NCBI GenBank assembly: GCA_002633005.1
Contig: NMRA01000014.1
Span: 1,336,838-1,400,837 of the forward strand
From: Phoronis australis
Lineage: Eukaryota > Phoronida > Phoronidae
Direction of reading: 5' to 3'
DNA: 64,000 nucleotides
Positions 63,201-63,751 of the stretch are shown in pieces; position 1 is the stretch's first letter; each line of letters begins with the position of its first letter. The position numbers and the translations under genes are program-made. The notes beneath the pieces were generated by a model. It ran no database searches and had not been told where the DNA came from. It saw only the letters and a program-made list of their open reading frames with translations.

Positions 63201-63751
63201 CAATGTGTGGTACGTGGCACGATTCTGACACTCATACTCTTATGATTCTCTTTGTCAGTTTCAACGCTGTCCCTAAAAATTCTCTTGTTCAAACTTTTAT
63301 GTTTATTTAACATGCAGTTTCAACATTGTCCTTAAGTGCCCTTGTACCCCTTTCAAGGTGTTTTACTAGTTACATCTGGCCATTGTTTGCAGAAGCATGA
63401 ATACCACATAAACTGGATGAAAGTTGTCAAATAATAATGAAAATAATAATAATGATAATATTAACAACACTTCTAATAATAAGTGAACATCTGTTTTGTG
63501 AACTTATTATGTCGTGTGAAACCCATGATTGTTTAGTGTTGTATTCCCACTATTTAGCTCCACTAATATGTGGCTTGGCCTGACCTTCTCGAACTCCCGC
63601 TGGCTCTGGCTGGATGGTTCGCAGTTACTCAACTCTTCCTGGGCACCATCACCTTTAGCCAACCATGCCTGTGCAGTGCTGACACCTAGTGGTGACTGGC
63701 TAAGTCAGTCATGTGATGAGAAAAATGAAGTGGTGTGCAAAAGGGAAGCTG
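6182..63751 (+). CDS. giant multi-domain CTLD/WSC/CCP/F5-8C protein gene, 38 exons seen, 3' end outside the window
   Basis: One gene model runs from a signal-peptide exon to the right edge and encodes about 2,694 residues so far. It contains 7 CTLDs, 9 WSC domains, 7 CCPs, one F5/8C domain and 6 fibrinogen-like N-terminal (FBG-N) modules. Exon ends were set by GT-AG signals plus phase: every intron between domains is phase 1, and the few non-phase-1 introns are internal to F5/8C (phases 2 and 0) or to the last CTLD (phase 2). CTLDs bind sugars or proteins, WSC and discoidin domains bind carbohydrate or surfaces, and CCPs form complement-type rods. A secreted or cell-surface recognition role is therefore inferred. 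No membrane segment or stop was found. It could be two genes, with the break most likely in the 6.5-kb gap at 35489-42025, but no terminal or first exon was seen there. Two segments (24890-25552 and 46078-46556) are unmerged haplotype copies and are left out of the model. Confidence 0.75.
6742..7039. repeat. 149-bp tandem duplication, two copies
   Basis: The copies start at 6742 and 6891 (GGCTTCTCTTTCAAA) and differ at only a few bases. Each contains the small hairpin CCCCCTTCGAAAGGGGG. The high identity suggests a recent event or a haplotype artefact, though no n marks a join. Confidence 0.8.
7855..8300 (+). repeat. dispersed repeat family 3, copy 1
   Basis: It shares blocks such as AGGTTATGTAGGACCT and CATAAAAGTCCGG with copies at about 20095-20790, 52105-52560, 52610-53060 and, inverted, 43890-44300. 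It is AT-rich and non-coding. Element ends are not sharp enough to classify it. Confidence 0.5.
8463..8876 (+). CDS. exon 2: CCP/sushi domain and Thr-rich linker
   Basis: The acceptor TTTCCACCGCAG and donor ACAACAG/GTGGAT are both phase 1. The first 65 or so residues form a sushi domain (SCGEPPYD ... VTFVCKDGY ... RECKKNG ... WTGSEFTC) with the four canonical cysteines and the conserved late Trp. One additional Cys (RYC) sits just before it. The last 55 residues are almost pure Thr/Ala coded by ACT-type triplets, probably an O-glycosylated stalk between the CCP and the first CTLD. The donor is weak, but the phase and the following CTLD exon support it. Confidence 0.8.
8725..8875 (+). repeat. 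(ACT)n/(GCT)n trinucleotide microsatellite inside coding sequence
   Basis: About 150 bp of ACT, with interspersed GCT, GCC and GAT triplets, encode a Thr/Ala tract at the end of exon 2. The repeat makes all frames open, which produces large Leu-, Val- and Ser-rich shadow frames on both strands. Confidence 0.85.
9256..9429 (+). CDS. exon 3: CTLD 1, N-terminal half
   Basis: The exon is phase 1 at both ends (acceptor GTTCGCAG, donor AACG/GTAAGC). It carries LCDDSWVEYKNNCYKF, then the FVEAIDYC helix and ARLISVTNEDEQKF, the standard first half of a C-type lectin fold. It is clearly paralogous to exon 28 (50688): both share the WV.YK..CY and EA.DYC patterns. Confidence 0.9.
9430..11423 (+). other. 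intron 3, nothing recognised
   Basis: AT-rich sequence with chance open frames only (for example 10472-10672, no recognisable domain). No splice-bounded exon fits the phase-1 chain here. Confidence 0.5.
11424..11672 (+). CDS. exon 4: CTLD 1, C-terminal half
   Basis: The exon is phase 1 at both ends (acceptor TTGTAG, donor CTAG/GTAACA). It includes TYYVGLYDHHQ, FTWTDGHLV, KKCVVMT and WSSVNCDEANAGTICKKN, with the three late CTLD cysteines. The long-loop EPN or QPD sugar-binding motif and the WND motif are absent, so a classical calcium-dependent sugar site is not expected. It closely matches exon 29 (51571). Confidence 0.9.
11673..13267 (+). other. intron 4, nothing recognised
   Basis: AT-rich non-coding DNA without repeats that I can delimit. 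A minus-strand open frame at 12538-12729 has no recognisable features. Confidence 0.5.
13268..13537 (+). CDS. exon 5: WSC domain 1
   Basis: A phase 1-1 exon of about 90 residues. It has the WSC pattern: IGCFPRT, then HMTISLCIEQC, then NCWCDGE, then HCSLPCPGNEAQRCGG and a closing FLSVFRV. All eight expected cysteines are present. WSC domains are putative carbohydrate-binding modules. The match to exon 30 (53608) is strong, with CSL.CP and QRCGGP in both. Confidence 0.92.
13538..14845 (+). other. intron 5, containing a LINE remnant
   Basis: The middle of the intron is a decayed reverse-transcriptase fragment, listed separately. The rest shows no exon-like structure. Confidence 0.55.
13770..14285 (+). 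mobile_element. degenerate non-LTR retrotransposon (reverse transcriptase fragment)
   Basis: Translations in more than one frame recover reverse-transcriptase motifs in the right order. KISKVLPIYKSNDFG comes near 13785 and NSQFGFRSN near 13855. FIDLSNAFDTI follows near 13958, and a decayed YADD-like FVADSDGI with WLNEYL comes near 14165-14255. Frameshifts and stops show it is dead. The order and spacing fit a LINE of the Jockey/CR1/L2 type. It is a cellular mobile element inside an intron. Confidence 0.7.
14846..14968 (+). CDS. exon 6: FBG-N module 1
   Basis: A phase 1-1 exon of about 41 residues: AKSCHDLQHNN, then SSEYIIQSENG, then RKTCDM. The layout (SC..L, a YxI strand, then CDM about 30 residues later) matches the first disulphide loop of fibrinogen-type C-terminal domains and of the similar start of COLFI and Caspr-type modules, but no second half follows. 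It is closest to exon 31 (57056), which also starts AKSC.DL.HN. Confidence 0.75.
16742..16930. mobile_element. MITE-like inverted repeat, about 190 bp
   Basis: Nested inverse arms are visible: GGATTTGGCCTA (left) against TAGGCCAAATCC (right); GGGACGAAATT against AATTTCGTCCC; GGAAGTATT against AATACTTCC; and TAGCCCCTA against TAGGGGCTA in the centre. It has no coding potential. Target duplications are not obvious. Confidence 0.65.
17556..17622. mobile_element. 49-bp perfect hairpin flanked by a 9-bp direct repeat
   Basis: Arms 17565-17584 and 17594-17613 are perfect 20-bp inverses (TAGGCAATGACCATCGCCTC on the left), with a 9-base loop. The 9-mer GGGATGTGG occurs directly on both sides (17556-17564 and 17614-17622), as expected for a target-site duplication. 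Confidence 0.7.
18601..18691. mobile_element. small MITE, family 5, copy 1
   Basis: The terminal inverted repeat is GGTCGGATATAA / TTATATCCGACT. Inside it, AAACCAGTTTTCTCCA is followed by AAACTGGTTCTCAA. A second copy at 50463-50562 has the same internal blocks and similar ends. Confidence 0.6.
19370..20023 (+). CDS. exon 7: CTLD 2 fused to WSC domain 2
   Basis: A single 654-bp exon carries a whole CTLD followed directly by a whole WSC. CTLD landmarks are CPSSWIFDNGACYKF, SASDYC, SWSDGALW, SSEPNTNKSC and WASVDCGDRLPFIC. EPN is the motif of mannose-type calcium sites, but the WND motif is replaced by WASVD. WSC landmarks are NGCYDI, ASLCIETC, GCYCTD, CASPCPANKAQLCG and AAYFYKIG. The acceptor TGTTGCTTTCAG/TT is phase 1 and mirrors the fused exon at 57625. 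An ATG at 19303 could alternatively start a signal-peptide-like reading; see findings. Confidence 0.88.
20024..21193 (+). other. intron 7 with repeat family 3
   Basis: About 20095-20790 is a dispersed family-3 repeat copy, sharing the ATGTGGGACCTT start block and the later TATAAGTCCTGTTTTG block with copies elsewhere. No exon was seen. Confidence 0.5.
21194..21325 (+). CDS. exon 8: FBG-N module 2
   Basis: A phase 1-1 exon of 44 residues: PARDCSTLHRGG, then LDGVYSIEL, then VNACCEF. It has the same single-loop layout as module 1, with an additional Cys next to the last one (ACC). Acceptor TTTTGCCTCCAG, donor TCTG/GTATCA. Confidence 0.7.
21326..22817 (+). other. intron 8 with a fold-back element
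   Basis: Apart from the inverted repeat at about 21931-22585, it shows AT-rich non-coding DNA only. Confidence 0.5.
21931..22585. mobile_element. fold-back element, about 650 bp, diverged arms
   Basis: The left arm contains TTTCACCTTCAGCA and CAATTGCATTGTGGGA. The right arm (about 22470-22585) contains the inverse of TTTCACCTACAGCA and AAGTGCATTGTGGGA, and both ends carry a CACTCTG/CAGAGTG box. Arms are roughly three-quarters identical by eye. No coding capacity. Confidence 0.45.
22818..23192 (+). CDS. exon 9: CTLD 3 (single exon, atypical cysteines)
   Basis: A 375-bp phase 1-1 exon: NGHCYYLHNQS, LEARRFC, SEWFAGLFDVYG, TASDGQLVDF, DCIIVNSDG and SWTYNANPICEV. The fold is a CTLD, but the cysteine normally found about eight residues before the last one is missing (WTYNANPIC), so one of the two conserved disulphides cannot form in the usual way. 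Its counterpart in the second block (59186/60068) is split by an intron; this copy is not. Confidence 0.85.
23193..24071 (+). other. intron 9 with a 42-bp minisatellite
   Basis: About half of the intron is the tandem array at 23575-23965. The open frames across it on both strands come from the unit length being divisible by three. Confidence 0.7.
23575..23965. repeat. 42-bp minisatellite, about nine units
   Basis: Units read TAGTGTCCACATGAGATTGA and then ATAGTTGTTCTGGTGTGTCTCA, with few changes. The block AGTGTCCACATGA also occurs once inside the next exon (24122-24134), so the array may have been seeded from that exon. Confidence 0.9.
24072..24335 (+). CDS. exon 10: WSC domain 3
   Basis: A phase 1-1 exon of 88 residues: YKGCYSVSG, VHMTVTGCIEFC, HHCYCTS, DCDGGCPANKFQVCG and TSVYYI. 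It is a full WSC domain with its cysteines intact. Acceptor CATGTTGTAG, donor CATAG/GTAGGC. Its 3' part is present again at 24894-24999 in the unmerged haplotype copy. Confidence 0.9.
24636..24761 (+). CDS. exon 11: FBG-N module 3
   Basis: A phase 1-1 exon of 42 residues: SSCDYLWEQLV, then GQYYIIIPGDE, then LVECFNTG. It has the same SC..L / YxI / C plan as the other FBG-N modules. A near-identical copy at 25305-25430 belongs to the second haplotype. Confidence 0.7.
24889..25552 (+). repeat. unmerged haplotype copy of 24230-24885 (assembly artefact), preceded by a single n
   Basis: The segment repeats the end of WSC exon 10 and all of FBG-N exon 11 with only a few substitutions and small indels. 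It starts right after the single n at 24889, part-way through an exon. This is what an unresolved contig overlap looks like. The partial WSC (24894-24999) and FBG-N (25305-25430) here should not be counted as extra exons. Confidence 0.8.
25553..26178 (+). other. intron 11, remaining part
   Basis: AT-rich sequence with short repeats of the type ATAATGGGTTTxAAxTGAAAA around 25625-25760. No exon was seen; open frames at 25778-26052 lack domain signals. Confidence 0.5.
26179..26281 (+). CDS. exon 12: F5/8 type C (discoidin) domain, part 1
   Basis: Phase 1 start (acceptor GTGTGCAG), phase 2 end (CTAG/GTAACT). It encodes RCDDYLVQSLPDSAF, then DATPRQAR, the start of a discoidin domain with its first cysteine. 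Discoidin domains bind carbohydrate or phospholipid surfaces. The domain is spread over four exons (12-15). Confidence 0.85.
26937..27043 (+). CDS. exon 13: F5/8 type C domain, part 2
   Basis: Phase 2 in, phase 1 out. It encodes RLFSGMGFTAD, then FVKASLGSPYIITAIVTQG, the hallmark LG.PY.IT.I.TQG strand of discoidin domains. The donor CAAG/GTAAGG is followed by a 41-bp tandem array that repeats this exon end. Confidence 0.9.
27010..27251 (+). repeat. 41-bp tandem array whose first unit is the exon 13 end and donor
   Basis: Unit 1 (27010-27050) comprises the last 34 coding bases of exon 13 plus GTAAGGG. Degenerate units follow at about 27051, 27092, 27131, 27173 and 27214, each with a TCTCTGTATGTAATAAC-like start and an ACAAGGTA-like end. 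The later units are non-coding. Confidence 0.75.
27503..27609 (+). CDS. exon 14: F5/8 type C domain, part 3
   Basis: Phase 1 in (GTACTCTTCAG), phase 0 out (GTG/GTGAGT). It encodes GGDMINDASASPRYANQ, then ISIGYTNSFGQ and VYLNGS, the middle strands of the discoidin fold. Confidence 0.85.
27805..27949 (+). CDS. exon 15: F5/8 type C domain, part 4
   Basis: Phase 0 in (TTCCTTTCAG), phase 1 out at CAGACAC/GTATGT. It encodes the last strands and ends IRFDAFGC, the usual RxExxGC-type close with the second cysteine of the domain. Confidence 0.85.
28387..28533 (+). CDS. exon 16: WSC domain 4, first half
   Basis: A phase 1-1 exon: FWACLAESS, then STTQCIELC, then GCYGYAGLVNG, the N-terminal half of a WSC domain with the YAGL core. 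The domain is completed by exon 17 across a 1.1-kb intron full of repeat DNA. Confidence 0.88.
28534..29626 (+). other. intron 16, mostly repeat family 1
   Basis: Nearly the whole intron is a diverged family-1 element (listed separately). No exon was seen. Confidence 0.6.
28570..29329 (+). mobile_element. repeat family 1, diverged copy
   Basis: It contains the family boxes TGCCCCCTAGTGGCAATTTT (28940), ATGAAATT, and a 3' end with GCATACTGTTTATGGTTTGC and GGCTCTTGTT. It is more diverged than the copies at 40.7 and 55.4 kb, so it is older. Inserted within the WSC gene intron. Confidence 0.65.
29627..29761 (+). CDS. exon 17: WSC domain 4, second half
   Basis: A phase 1-1 exon: TSCACTNSYGK, then ECNLPCSGNASQTCGG, then RVALYRTW, the C-terminal half of the WSC domain begun in exon 16, with the CxxPC and CGG landmarks. 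Confidence 0.88.
29762..30825 (+). other. intron 17, nothing recognised
   Basis: AT-rich non-coding sequence. Minus-strand open frames at 30082 and 30671 show no domain features. Confidence 0.5.
30826..31005 (+). CDS. exon 18: CCP domain 2
   Basis: A phase 1-1 exon: DTLCPPVQPGNN, VVGYHCLPGYKP, STVCTDQFLWQ and PPNC. Four sushi cysteines, the GY and W positions are present. First of six consecutive single-exon CCPs. Confidence 0.9.
   Translation, partial: THFALQSSLVITLYTIQQTDSLVQSLVITVCLDTNLLLELPCLQSVLISFYGRMSHQTA
31006..31587 (+). repeat. intron 18 with a tandem array copying the next exon's acceptor
   Basis: From about 31230, five degenerate units of 65-84 bp repeat a CAG/AACGATG-like acceptor plus the first 35 or so bases of exon 19. 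Unit boundaries fall at about 31236, 31320, 31385, 31453 and 31526, before the real one at 31588. The pyrimidine-rich TGTTTTGTTGTCTGT tract is repeated with them. Confidence 0.75.
31588..31770 (+). CDS. exon 19: CCP domain 3
   Basis: A phase 1-1 exon: KRCPAPPNVTY, VLYTCSRGYKF, KTVTCNETEQW and MSCV. A complete sushi domain with three N-glycosylation sequons (NVT, NST, NGT). The acceptor TTTTTCAG is the last of a series of similar sites. Confidence 0.9.
31771..32798 (+). other. intron 19 with tandem repeats and a single n
   Basis: It holds a TG-rich microsatellite (about 31940-31970), an 86-bp tandem repeat (about 32040-32335) and the single n at 32577, probably a contig join without overlap. 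No exon was seen. Confidence 0.6.
32040..32335. repeat. 86-bp tandem repeat, about three units
   Basis: The block GTTCTGATGTTTTGTGTCTG recurs at 32112, 32198 and 32284, exactly 86 bp apart, with AAATCTGACATGTTGTATCT between. The units are nearly identical. Confidence 0.85.
32799..32996 (+). CDS. exon 20: CCP domain 4
   Basis: A phase 1-1 exon: KECGAPAIAPNAT, ATYSCLPGHIV, FTVTCTEHENW and SSCE. A complete sushi domain with several NxT/S sequons. Confidence 0.9.
32997..33957 (+). other. intron 20 with a CTG-rich degenerate minisatellite
   Basis: About 33568-33830 is a C/TG-rich degenerate repeat built from GCCTGTGTGACTG and CCCTGTGCCTG pieces. Elsewhere nothing was recognised. Confidence 0.6.
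33568..33830. repeat. degenerate CTGTGCC minisatellite
   Basis: Short units of about 10-20 bp (CCCCTGTGCCTG, GCCTGTGTGACTG and variants) run for about 260 bp. They create Gly/Gln/Thr-rich open frames on the minus strand that are not genes. Confidence 0.65.
33958..34146 (+). CDS. exon 21: CCP domain 5
   Basis: A phase 1-1 exon: VSCGNPPQHAL, VHYTCVDGYEL, TLVCDENGQW and LSSCI. A complete sushi domain, cysteines and Trp in place. Confidence 0.9.
34560..34739 (+). CDS. exon 22: CCP domain 6
   Basis: A phase 1-1 exon: IHCGIPPSVPHSD, ARYQCHFGYMF, TSECQSNKNW and EPCV. A complete sushi domain. Confidence 0.9.
34740..35293 (+). other. intron 22, nothing recognised
   Basis: About 550 bp of AT-rich DNA without visible repeats or exons. 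Confidence 0.5.
35294..35488 (+). CDS. exon 23: CCP domain 7
   Basis: A phase 1-1 exon: RSCGVPSYAAD, VEFTCASGHQK, SRTCTVVGNY and MKWNGDEFKCE. The late WNGDEFKC resembles WTGSEFTC of the first CCP (exon 2) more than the other CCPs do, so the two may be sister copies. Confidence 0.88.
36146..36167. repeat. 22-bp perfect palindrome
   Basis: The palindrome is centred on CTCACTAGTGAG and continues as GTTAT / ATAAC outward, lying just before the SINE-like tRNA region. It may be part of the same element. Confidence 0.7.
36176..36256 (-). mobile_element. tRNA-derived SINE head
   Basis: The minus strand carries a perfect A box (TGGTGTAGTGG) and a perfect B box (GGTTCGAATCC) at tRNA spacing. The T-arm and acceptor stems do not pair well, so this is a tRNA-derived SINE or tRNA pseudogene and not a working tRNA. 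Confidence 0.65.
36802..36940. mobile_element. nested inverted-repeat (fold-back) element
   Basis: Inner arms 36855-36871 and 36889-36905 are perfect 17-bp inverses (TTGGAGAATTATCACCC). Outside them, TTATCCCCC pairs with GGGGGATAA and ATTATTAC with GTAATAAT. This gives a cruciform-capable element of about 140 bp. Confidence 0.7.
37838..38015. repeat. dispersed repeat family 4, copy 1
   Basis: It shares CGCAAGCTCGTTACCAGAGA, ATATAAGGTCATTTATTATG and AAGATGGGCAA with 50985-51250. Both copies lie inside introns of the same gene. No coding potential; possibly an LTR fragment. Confidence 0.6.
38441..38793. mobile_element. large inverted repeat, about 150-bp arms
   Basis: The left arm (about 38441-38592) and right arm (about 38645-38793) are inverse copies, for example AAGGGAATAATGGAATAGAC on the left against GTCTATTCCATTATTCCCTT on the right. 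They are roughly 85 percent identical by eye, with a 50-bp spacer. It sits directly upstream of a family-1 element. Confidence 0.75.
38811..40083 (+). mobile_element. repeat family 1, copy 2 (about 1.3 kb)
   Basis: It starts TGCACCCACATATTTATATG and ends with GTGGGTGCATTTCAACACTT and GCGTTGCTCTTGTT. Several monomers carry TGCCCCCTAGTGG (38981), CGCCATCTAGTGG (39990) and related boxes. Confidence 0.7.
40747..41937 (+). mobile_element. repeat family 1, copy 3 (interrupted by an N gap)
   Basis: It begins TGTGCCCTCATATTTATATG, with a GTCCGTCCGTAC-rich stretch after it, and ends GCAATTGTGGGCGCATTTC plus the hairpin CAACGCTATGCGTTG and CTCTTGTTT. It is very close to copy 4 at 55395-56972, including the shared tail from TCTTCAGGTGTATACTTTG. 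Motif boxes lie at 40966 and 41111. Confidence 0.7.
41296..41572. other. assembly gap, 277 N
   Basis: The gap is entirely inside a family-1 repeat. The matching part of copy 4 (about 55995-56608) is about 610 bp, so the N length may understate the missing DNA. Confidence 0.9.
42026..42310 (+). CDS. exon 24: WSC domain 5
   Basis: A phase 1-1 exon of about 95 residues: YEGCFRIPN, DDSLMMDTCRDNC, GSWCLCLD, VMCNASCSGQGSWCGG and FSVWWTF. A full WSC domain; the CPG is changed to CSG. Confidence 0.88.
42311..43624 (+). other. intron 24 with a SINE head
   Basis: Apart from the tRNA-like element at 42700-42775 and the acceptor repeats near its 3' end (43459 and 43544), it shows nothing recognised. 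Confidence 0.5.
42700..42775 (-). mobile_element. tRNA-derived SINE head, second type
   Basis: The minus strand has an A-box-like TGACCTAGTGG and a B-box-like GGTTCGAGTCT at tRNA spacing, each with one mismatch. Its sequence differs from the SINE at 36176, so it is probably a different family. Confidence 0.5.
43459..43660 (+). repeat. three tandem copies of an acceptor and exon start
   Basis: Three units (from 43459, 43544 and 43625; 85 and 81 bp apart) share a CAG acceptor followed by ATGGCCA(T/C)TA, CCAACATC-like sequence and CTG(C/T) tracts. The last is taken as the real exon 25 start. The second would be in frame and add 27 residues; the first would shift the frame. Confidence 0.75.
43625..43813 (+). 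CDS. exon 25: WSC domain 6, first half (divergent)
   Basis: A phase 1-1 exon: HYSNISINDSA, DMKGKICLDYC, YRYAIAHITDCYCTQ. The usual first WSC cysteine (GC at the N-terminus) is missing. The start could be 43544 instead, through an upstream duplicate acceptor. The donor CATCAG/GTAGTG is weak. Confidence 0.7.
43814..44711 (+). other. intron 25, includes an inverted family-3 repeat
   Basis: About 43890-44300 matches repeat family 3 on the minus strand (AAGGTTATGTATGGCCTTAT when reversed). No exon was seen. Confidence 0.45.
44712..44840 (+). CDS. exon 26: WSC domain 6, second half
   Basis: A phase 1-1 exon of 43 residues: YKADVCQQSLCPGER, GNCGSSSCYFVYVD. It completes the WSC begun in exon 25 with CPG and CG landmarks, plus an additional Cys (SSSC) that might compensate for the missing first one. 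A second haplotype copy lies at 46088-46216. Confidence 0.75.
45005..45913. mobile_element. solo-LTR-like insertion, 899 bp, with 5-bp target duplication
   Basis: The element runs 45010-45908, begins TGTCAGATG and ends TTCTGACA (TG...CA with 7-bp inverse ends). It is flanked by CAATG on both sides (45005-45009 and 45909-45913). The second haplotype at 46381-46388 reads AAACAATG/CTTG with one CAATG and no insert. No coding frame. This fits a solo LTR; orientation is unknown. Confidence 0.8.
46077..46556 (+). repeat. unmerged haplotype copy of 44702-46076 lacking the LTR insertion
   Basis: After the single n at 46077 the sequence restarts at CTCATTGTAG, repeats exon 26 (46088-46216) and continues into DNA that matches 45914-46076. 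The pair is an allelic contig overlap left in the scaffold; exon 26 should be counted once. Confidence 0.85.
46557..47602 (+). repeat. rest of intron 26 with a tandem array copying the acceptor region
   Basis: From about 47306, degenerate 52-80-bp units repeat ACCATGTT, a CCTCACC(T)TCTCT pyrimidine tract and an AG/A(A)CCC-like end (near 47347, 47473, 47551). The real acceptor TTCTCTTCTAG at 47602 follows. The part before 47300 shows nothing recognised apart from a short duplication around 46543-46625. Confidence 0.6.
47603..47728 (+). CDS. exon 27: FBG-N module 4
   Basis: A phase 1-1 exon of 42 residues: EPYPIRGRGRCSDYYN, then STYLSDRTDG, then YRYCNM. It has the FBG-N plan with one cysteine pair and a CNM close; it is the most diverged of the six. 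Confidence 0.65.
48030..49440 (+). mobile_element. repeat family 1, decayed copies
   Basis: Family-1 boxes occur in order, with two 3'-end-like segments (AATAAACACCCCTAGAATCG and AATTAACACCCATGAGAGCA), so at least two old, fragmentary copies are present. Confidence 0.5.
50463..50562. mobile_element. small MITE, family 5, copy 2
   Basis: Ends AGTCAGCTATAA / TTATATCTGACT with internal GAACCAGTTTTCTCCAC and AAACTGGTTCTCAA, matching the copy at 18601-18691. Confidence 0.6.
50688..50861 (+). CDS. exon 28: CTLD 4, N-terminal half
   Basis: A phase 1-1 exon: VCEDGWVGYKDSCYNF, TEAMDYC, MLVSIATPQEHSF. It is the paralogue of exon 3 and starts the second copy of the duplicated block. Confidence 0.9.
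50862..51570 (+). other. intron 28 with repeat family 4
   Basis: 50985-51250 is the second family-4 copy, partly expanded by short internal repeats (GTCATTTAT, CTAATACAAT). A C/T-rich stretch lies around 51400-51490. Confidence 0.55.
51571..51822 (+). CDS. exon 29: CTLD 4, C-terminal half
   Basis: A phase 1-1 exon: SYYLGFFDHHQVS, FTWVDGSLVTYTNFF, KRCAVLT and WKEVDCSSRDISVICKKN. It parallels exon 4 (YY.G..DHHQ, FTW.DG.LVT.TNF, ICKK). No EPN/QPD motif. Confidence 0.9.
51823..53607 (+). other. intron 29 with two family-3 repeats in tandem
   Basis: Two family-3 copies follow each other (about 52105-52560 and 52610-53060). No exon was seen. Confidence 0.5.
53608..53877 (+). CDS. exon 30: WSC domain 7
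   Basis: A phase 1-1 exon of about 90 residues: YLGCFNRLSNG, DMTIAYCIETC, MCYCDDE, KCSLACPRNIGQRCGG and ISVFNI. A full WSC domain, the paralogue of exon 5. The donor ATTG/GTTTGT is followed at once by family-1 repeat DNA. Confidence 0.9.
53890..54660 (+). mobile_element. repeat family 1, decayed copy
   Basis: It starts CATGCAGCCACTTTTATACA, followed by the TGTATCTCCTAAACCCCTTG and CTGCCCCTAGTGGCAATTTT boxes. It starts 12 bases after a coding exon end. Confidence 0.55.
55395..56972 (+). mobile_element. repeat family 1, copy 4 (about 1.6 kb, best preserved)
   Basis: It runs from TGCGCCCACATATTTGTGGA to the terminal hairpin CAACGCTCTGCGTTG and CTCTTGTTTT. CTCF-like boxes occur at 55812 (CGCCACCTAGTGG) and 56117 (TGCCCCCTAGTGG), with near matches between. 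It is very similar to copy 3 and thus recent. Confidence 0.75.
57056..57187 (+). CDS. exon 31: FBG-N module 5
   Basis: A phase 1-1 exon of 44 residues: FYPAKSCSDLRHND, then SGRYYIDPDSIG, then VQECDFQE. The paralogue of exon 6. The YYIDPD core is typical of fibrinogen-like domain starts. Confidence 0.75.
57188..57624 (+). other. intron 31, nothing recognised
   Basis: About 440 bp of AT-rich DNA; a minus-strand open frame at 57230 has no features. Confidence 0.5.
57625..58263 (+). CDS. exon 32: CTLD 5 fused to WSC domain 8
   Basis: A single 639-bp phase 1-1 exon. CTLD: CQPSWFWSTDRCYKF, DAQTYC, HAWFIGAYDPFG, FTWSDASLW, ARCTYMDKWGNWG and MLPFIC. WSC: SGCGLAP, TGTLCIETC, GCYCVD, CLSCPGNERQRCG and AYFYQI. 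It is the paralogue of exon 7, which has the same fusion and the shared YEN..(D/G)NT..LCIETCR stretch. No EPN motif here. Confidence 0.92.
58568..58702 (+). CDS. exon 33: FBG-N module 6
   Basis: A phase 1-1 exon of 45 residues: DSCESLYLKGVRRSGVYTID, then PDGSSG, then YNVTCTMA. The clearest fibrinogen-like N-terminal signature of the six (SC..L...G...SGVYTIDPDG...V.C.M). Confidence 0.8.
58703..59185 (+). other. intron 33, with a fragment of repeat family 1
   Basis: Around 58938-59040 a family-1 5' fragment (TATGCACCCTCATACACACA) is visible. Otherwise nothing was recognised. Confidence 0.45.
59186..59359 (+). CDS. exon 34: CTLD 6, N-terminal half
   Basis: A phase 1-1 exon: TGCPSNYIGWRGNCYLF, TWIDANDACIADGG, LAPMLTSHEANF. 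The first half of a CTLD in the position equivalent to exon 9 of the first block. The acceptor TTTATTTAAG is short but in phase. Confidence 0.85.
59360..60067 (+). other. intron 34 with a 22-bp minisatellite
   Basis: The tandem array at 59483-59636 is the only structure recognised. Confidence 0.6.
59483..59636. repeat. 22-bp minisatellite, seven units
   Basis: Units of AAACCCCATTGGGTCTCTG plus TGG repeat seven times almost without change, each containing CCCCATTGGG. High uniformity suggests recent expansion or homogenisation. Shadow open frames on both strands come from this array. Confidence 0.95.
60068..60307 (+). CDS. exon 35: CTLD 6, C-terminal half
   Basis: A phase 1-1 exon: ATWLIGSSEPENHEVHTW, SGQLLVTQY, GKGCKQLQ, DEHCQGVNKTGNYVCKID. 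It keeps an EPE where mannose-type CTLDs have EPN. The donor TTAG/GTGAGT is repeated three more times downstream. Confidence 0.85.
60295..60440 (+). repeat. tandem array of the exon 35 end and donor, 37-39-bp period
   Basis: GTGAGT recurs at 60308, 60347, 60385 and 60422, each after GTTAG, GTTAA or ATTAG and each followed by a TCCTATNTATGTTATACAAA-like tract. Using the second donor would add 13 in-frame residues; the third would be reached only after a stop. Confidence 0.75.
60587..60825. mobile_element. MITE family 2, copy 3 (intact)
   Basis: It begins CAGGGATTGGAATTTTCCTC, ends TCATTCCAAGCCCTG, and has the same interior as copies 1 and 2. It ends about 40 bases before the exon 36 acceptor, so it supplies nearly all of the sequence just upstream of that splice site. 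Confidence 0.7.
60867..61133 (+). CDS. exon 36: WSC domain 9
   Basis: A phase 1-1 exon: FVGCLSLPT, TNTHCRELCRG, LYAGSVKDVCYCLN, ACSYPCPANPYQRCGGP and TYFV. A full WSC domain, equivalent in order to exon 10 of the first block. Confidence 0.9.
61134..62846 (+). other. intron 36, mostly repeat family 1
   Basis: A family-1 element fills about 61430-62448; the flanks show nothing else. Confidence 0.55.
61430..62448 (+). mobile_element. repeat family 1, copy with intact 3' end
   Basis: Internal boxes include TGCCCCCTAGTGG (61676). The 3' end has AATAAACATCTCTAAAAGCA, GTTTGCGGTGC and TTTGCTTTGCTCCTGTTT. The 5' terminal palindrome is not seen, so it is 5'-truncated. Confidence 0.6.
62847..63018 (+). 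CDS. exon 37: CTLD 7, N-terminal half
   Basis: Phase 1 in, phase 2 out (TTTGG/GTAGGT). It encodes STCAPGWAHNKGQCYL, QKEYC, NVASVDSMDENRYLASF. Its exit phase differs from the other split CTLDs in the gene, which all use phase 1 at this intron. Confidence 0.85.
63433..63482. repeat. (AAT)n microsatellite
   Basis: An imperfect AATAATAATGATAAT-type run in the short intron between the halves of CTLD 7. Confidence 0.8.
63558..63751 (+). CDS. exon 38: CTLD 7, C-terminal half (last exon in the window)
   Basis: Phase 2 in, phase 1 out (GCTG/GTAAGT). It encodes STNMWLGLTFSNSRWLW, DGSQLLNSSW, ANHACAVLTPSGDW and SQSCDEKNEVVCKRE. The WLGL core is closest to the textbook WIGL of CTLDs. The open phase-1 donor shows that the gene continues to the right. 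Confidence 0.88.
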
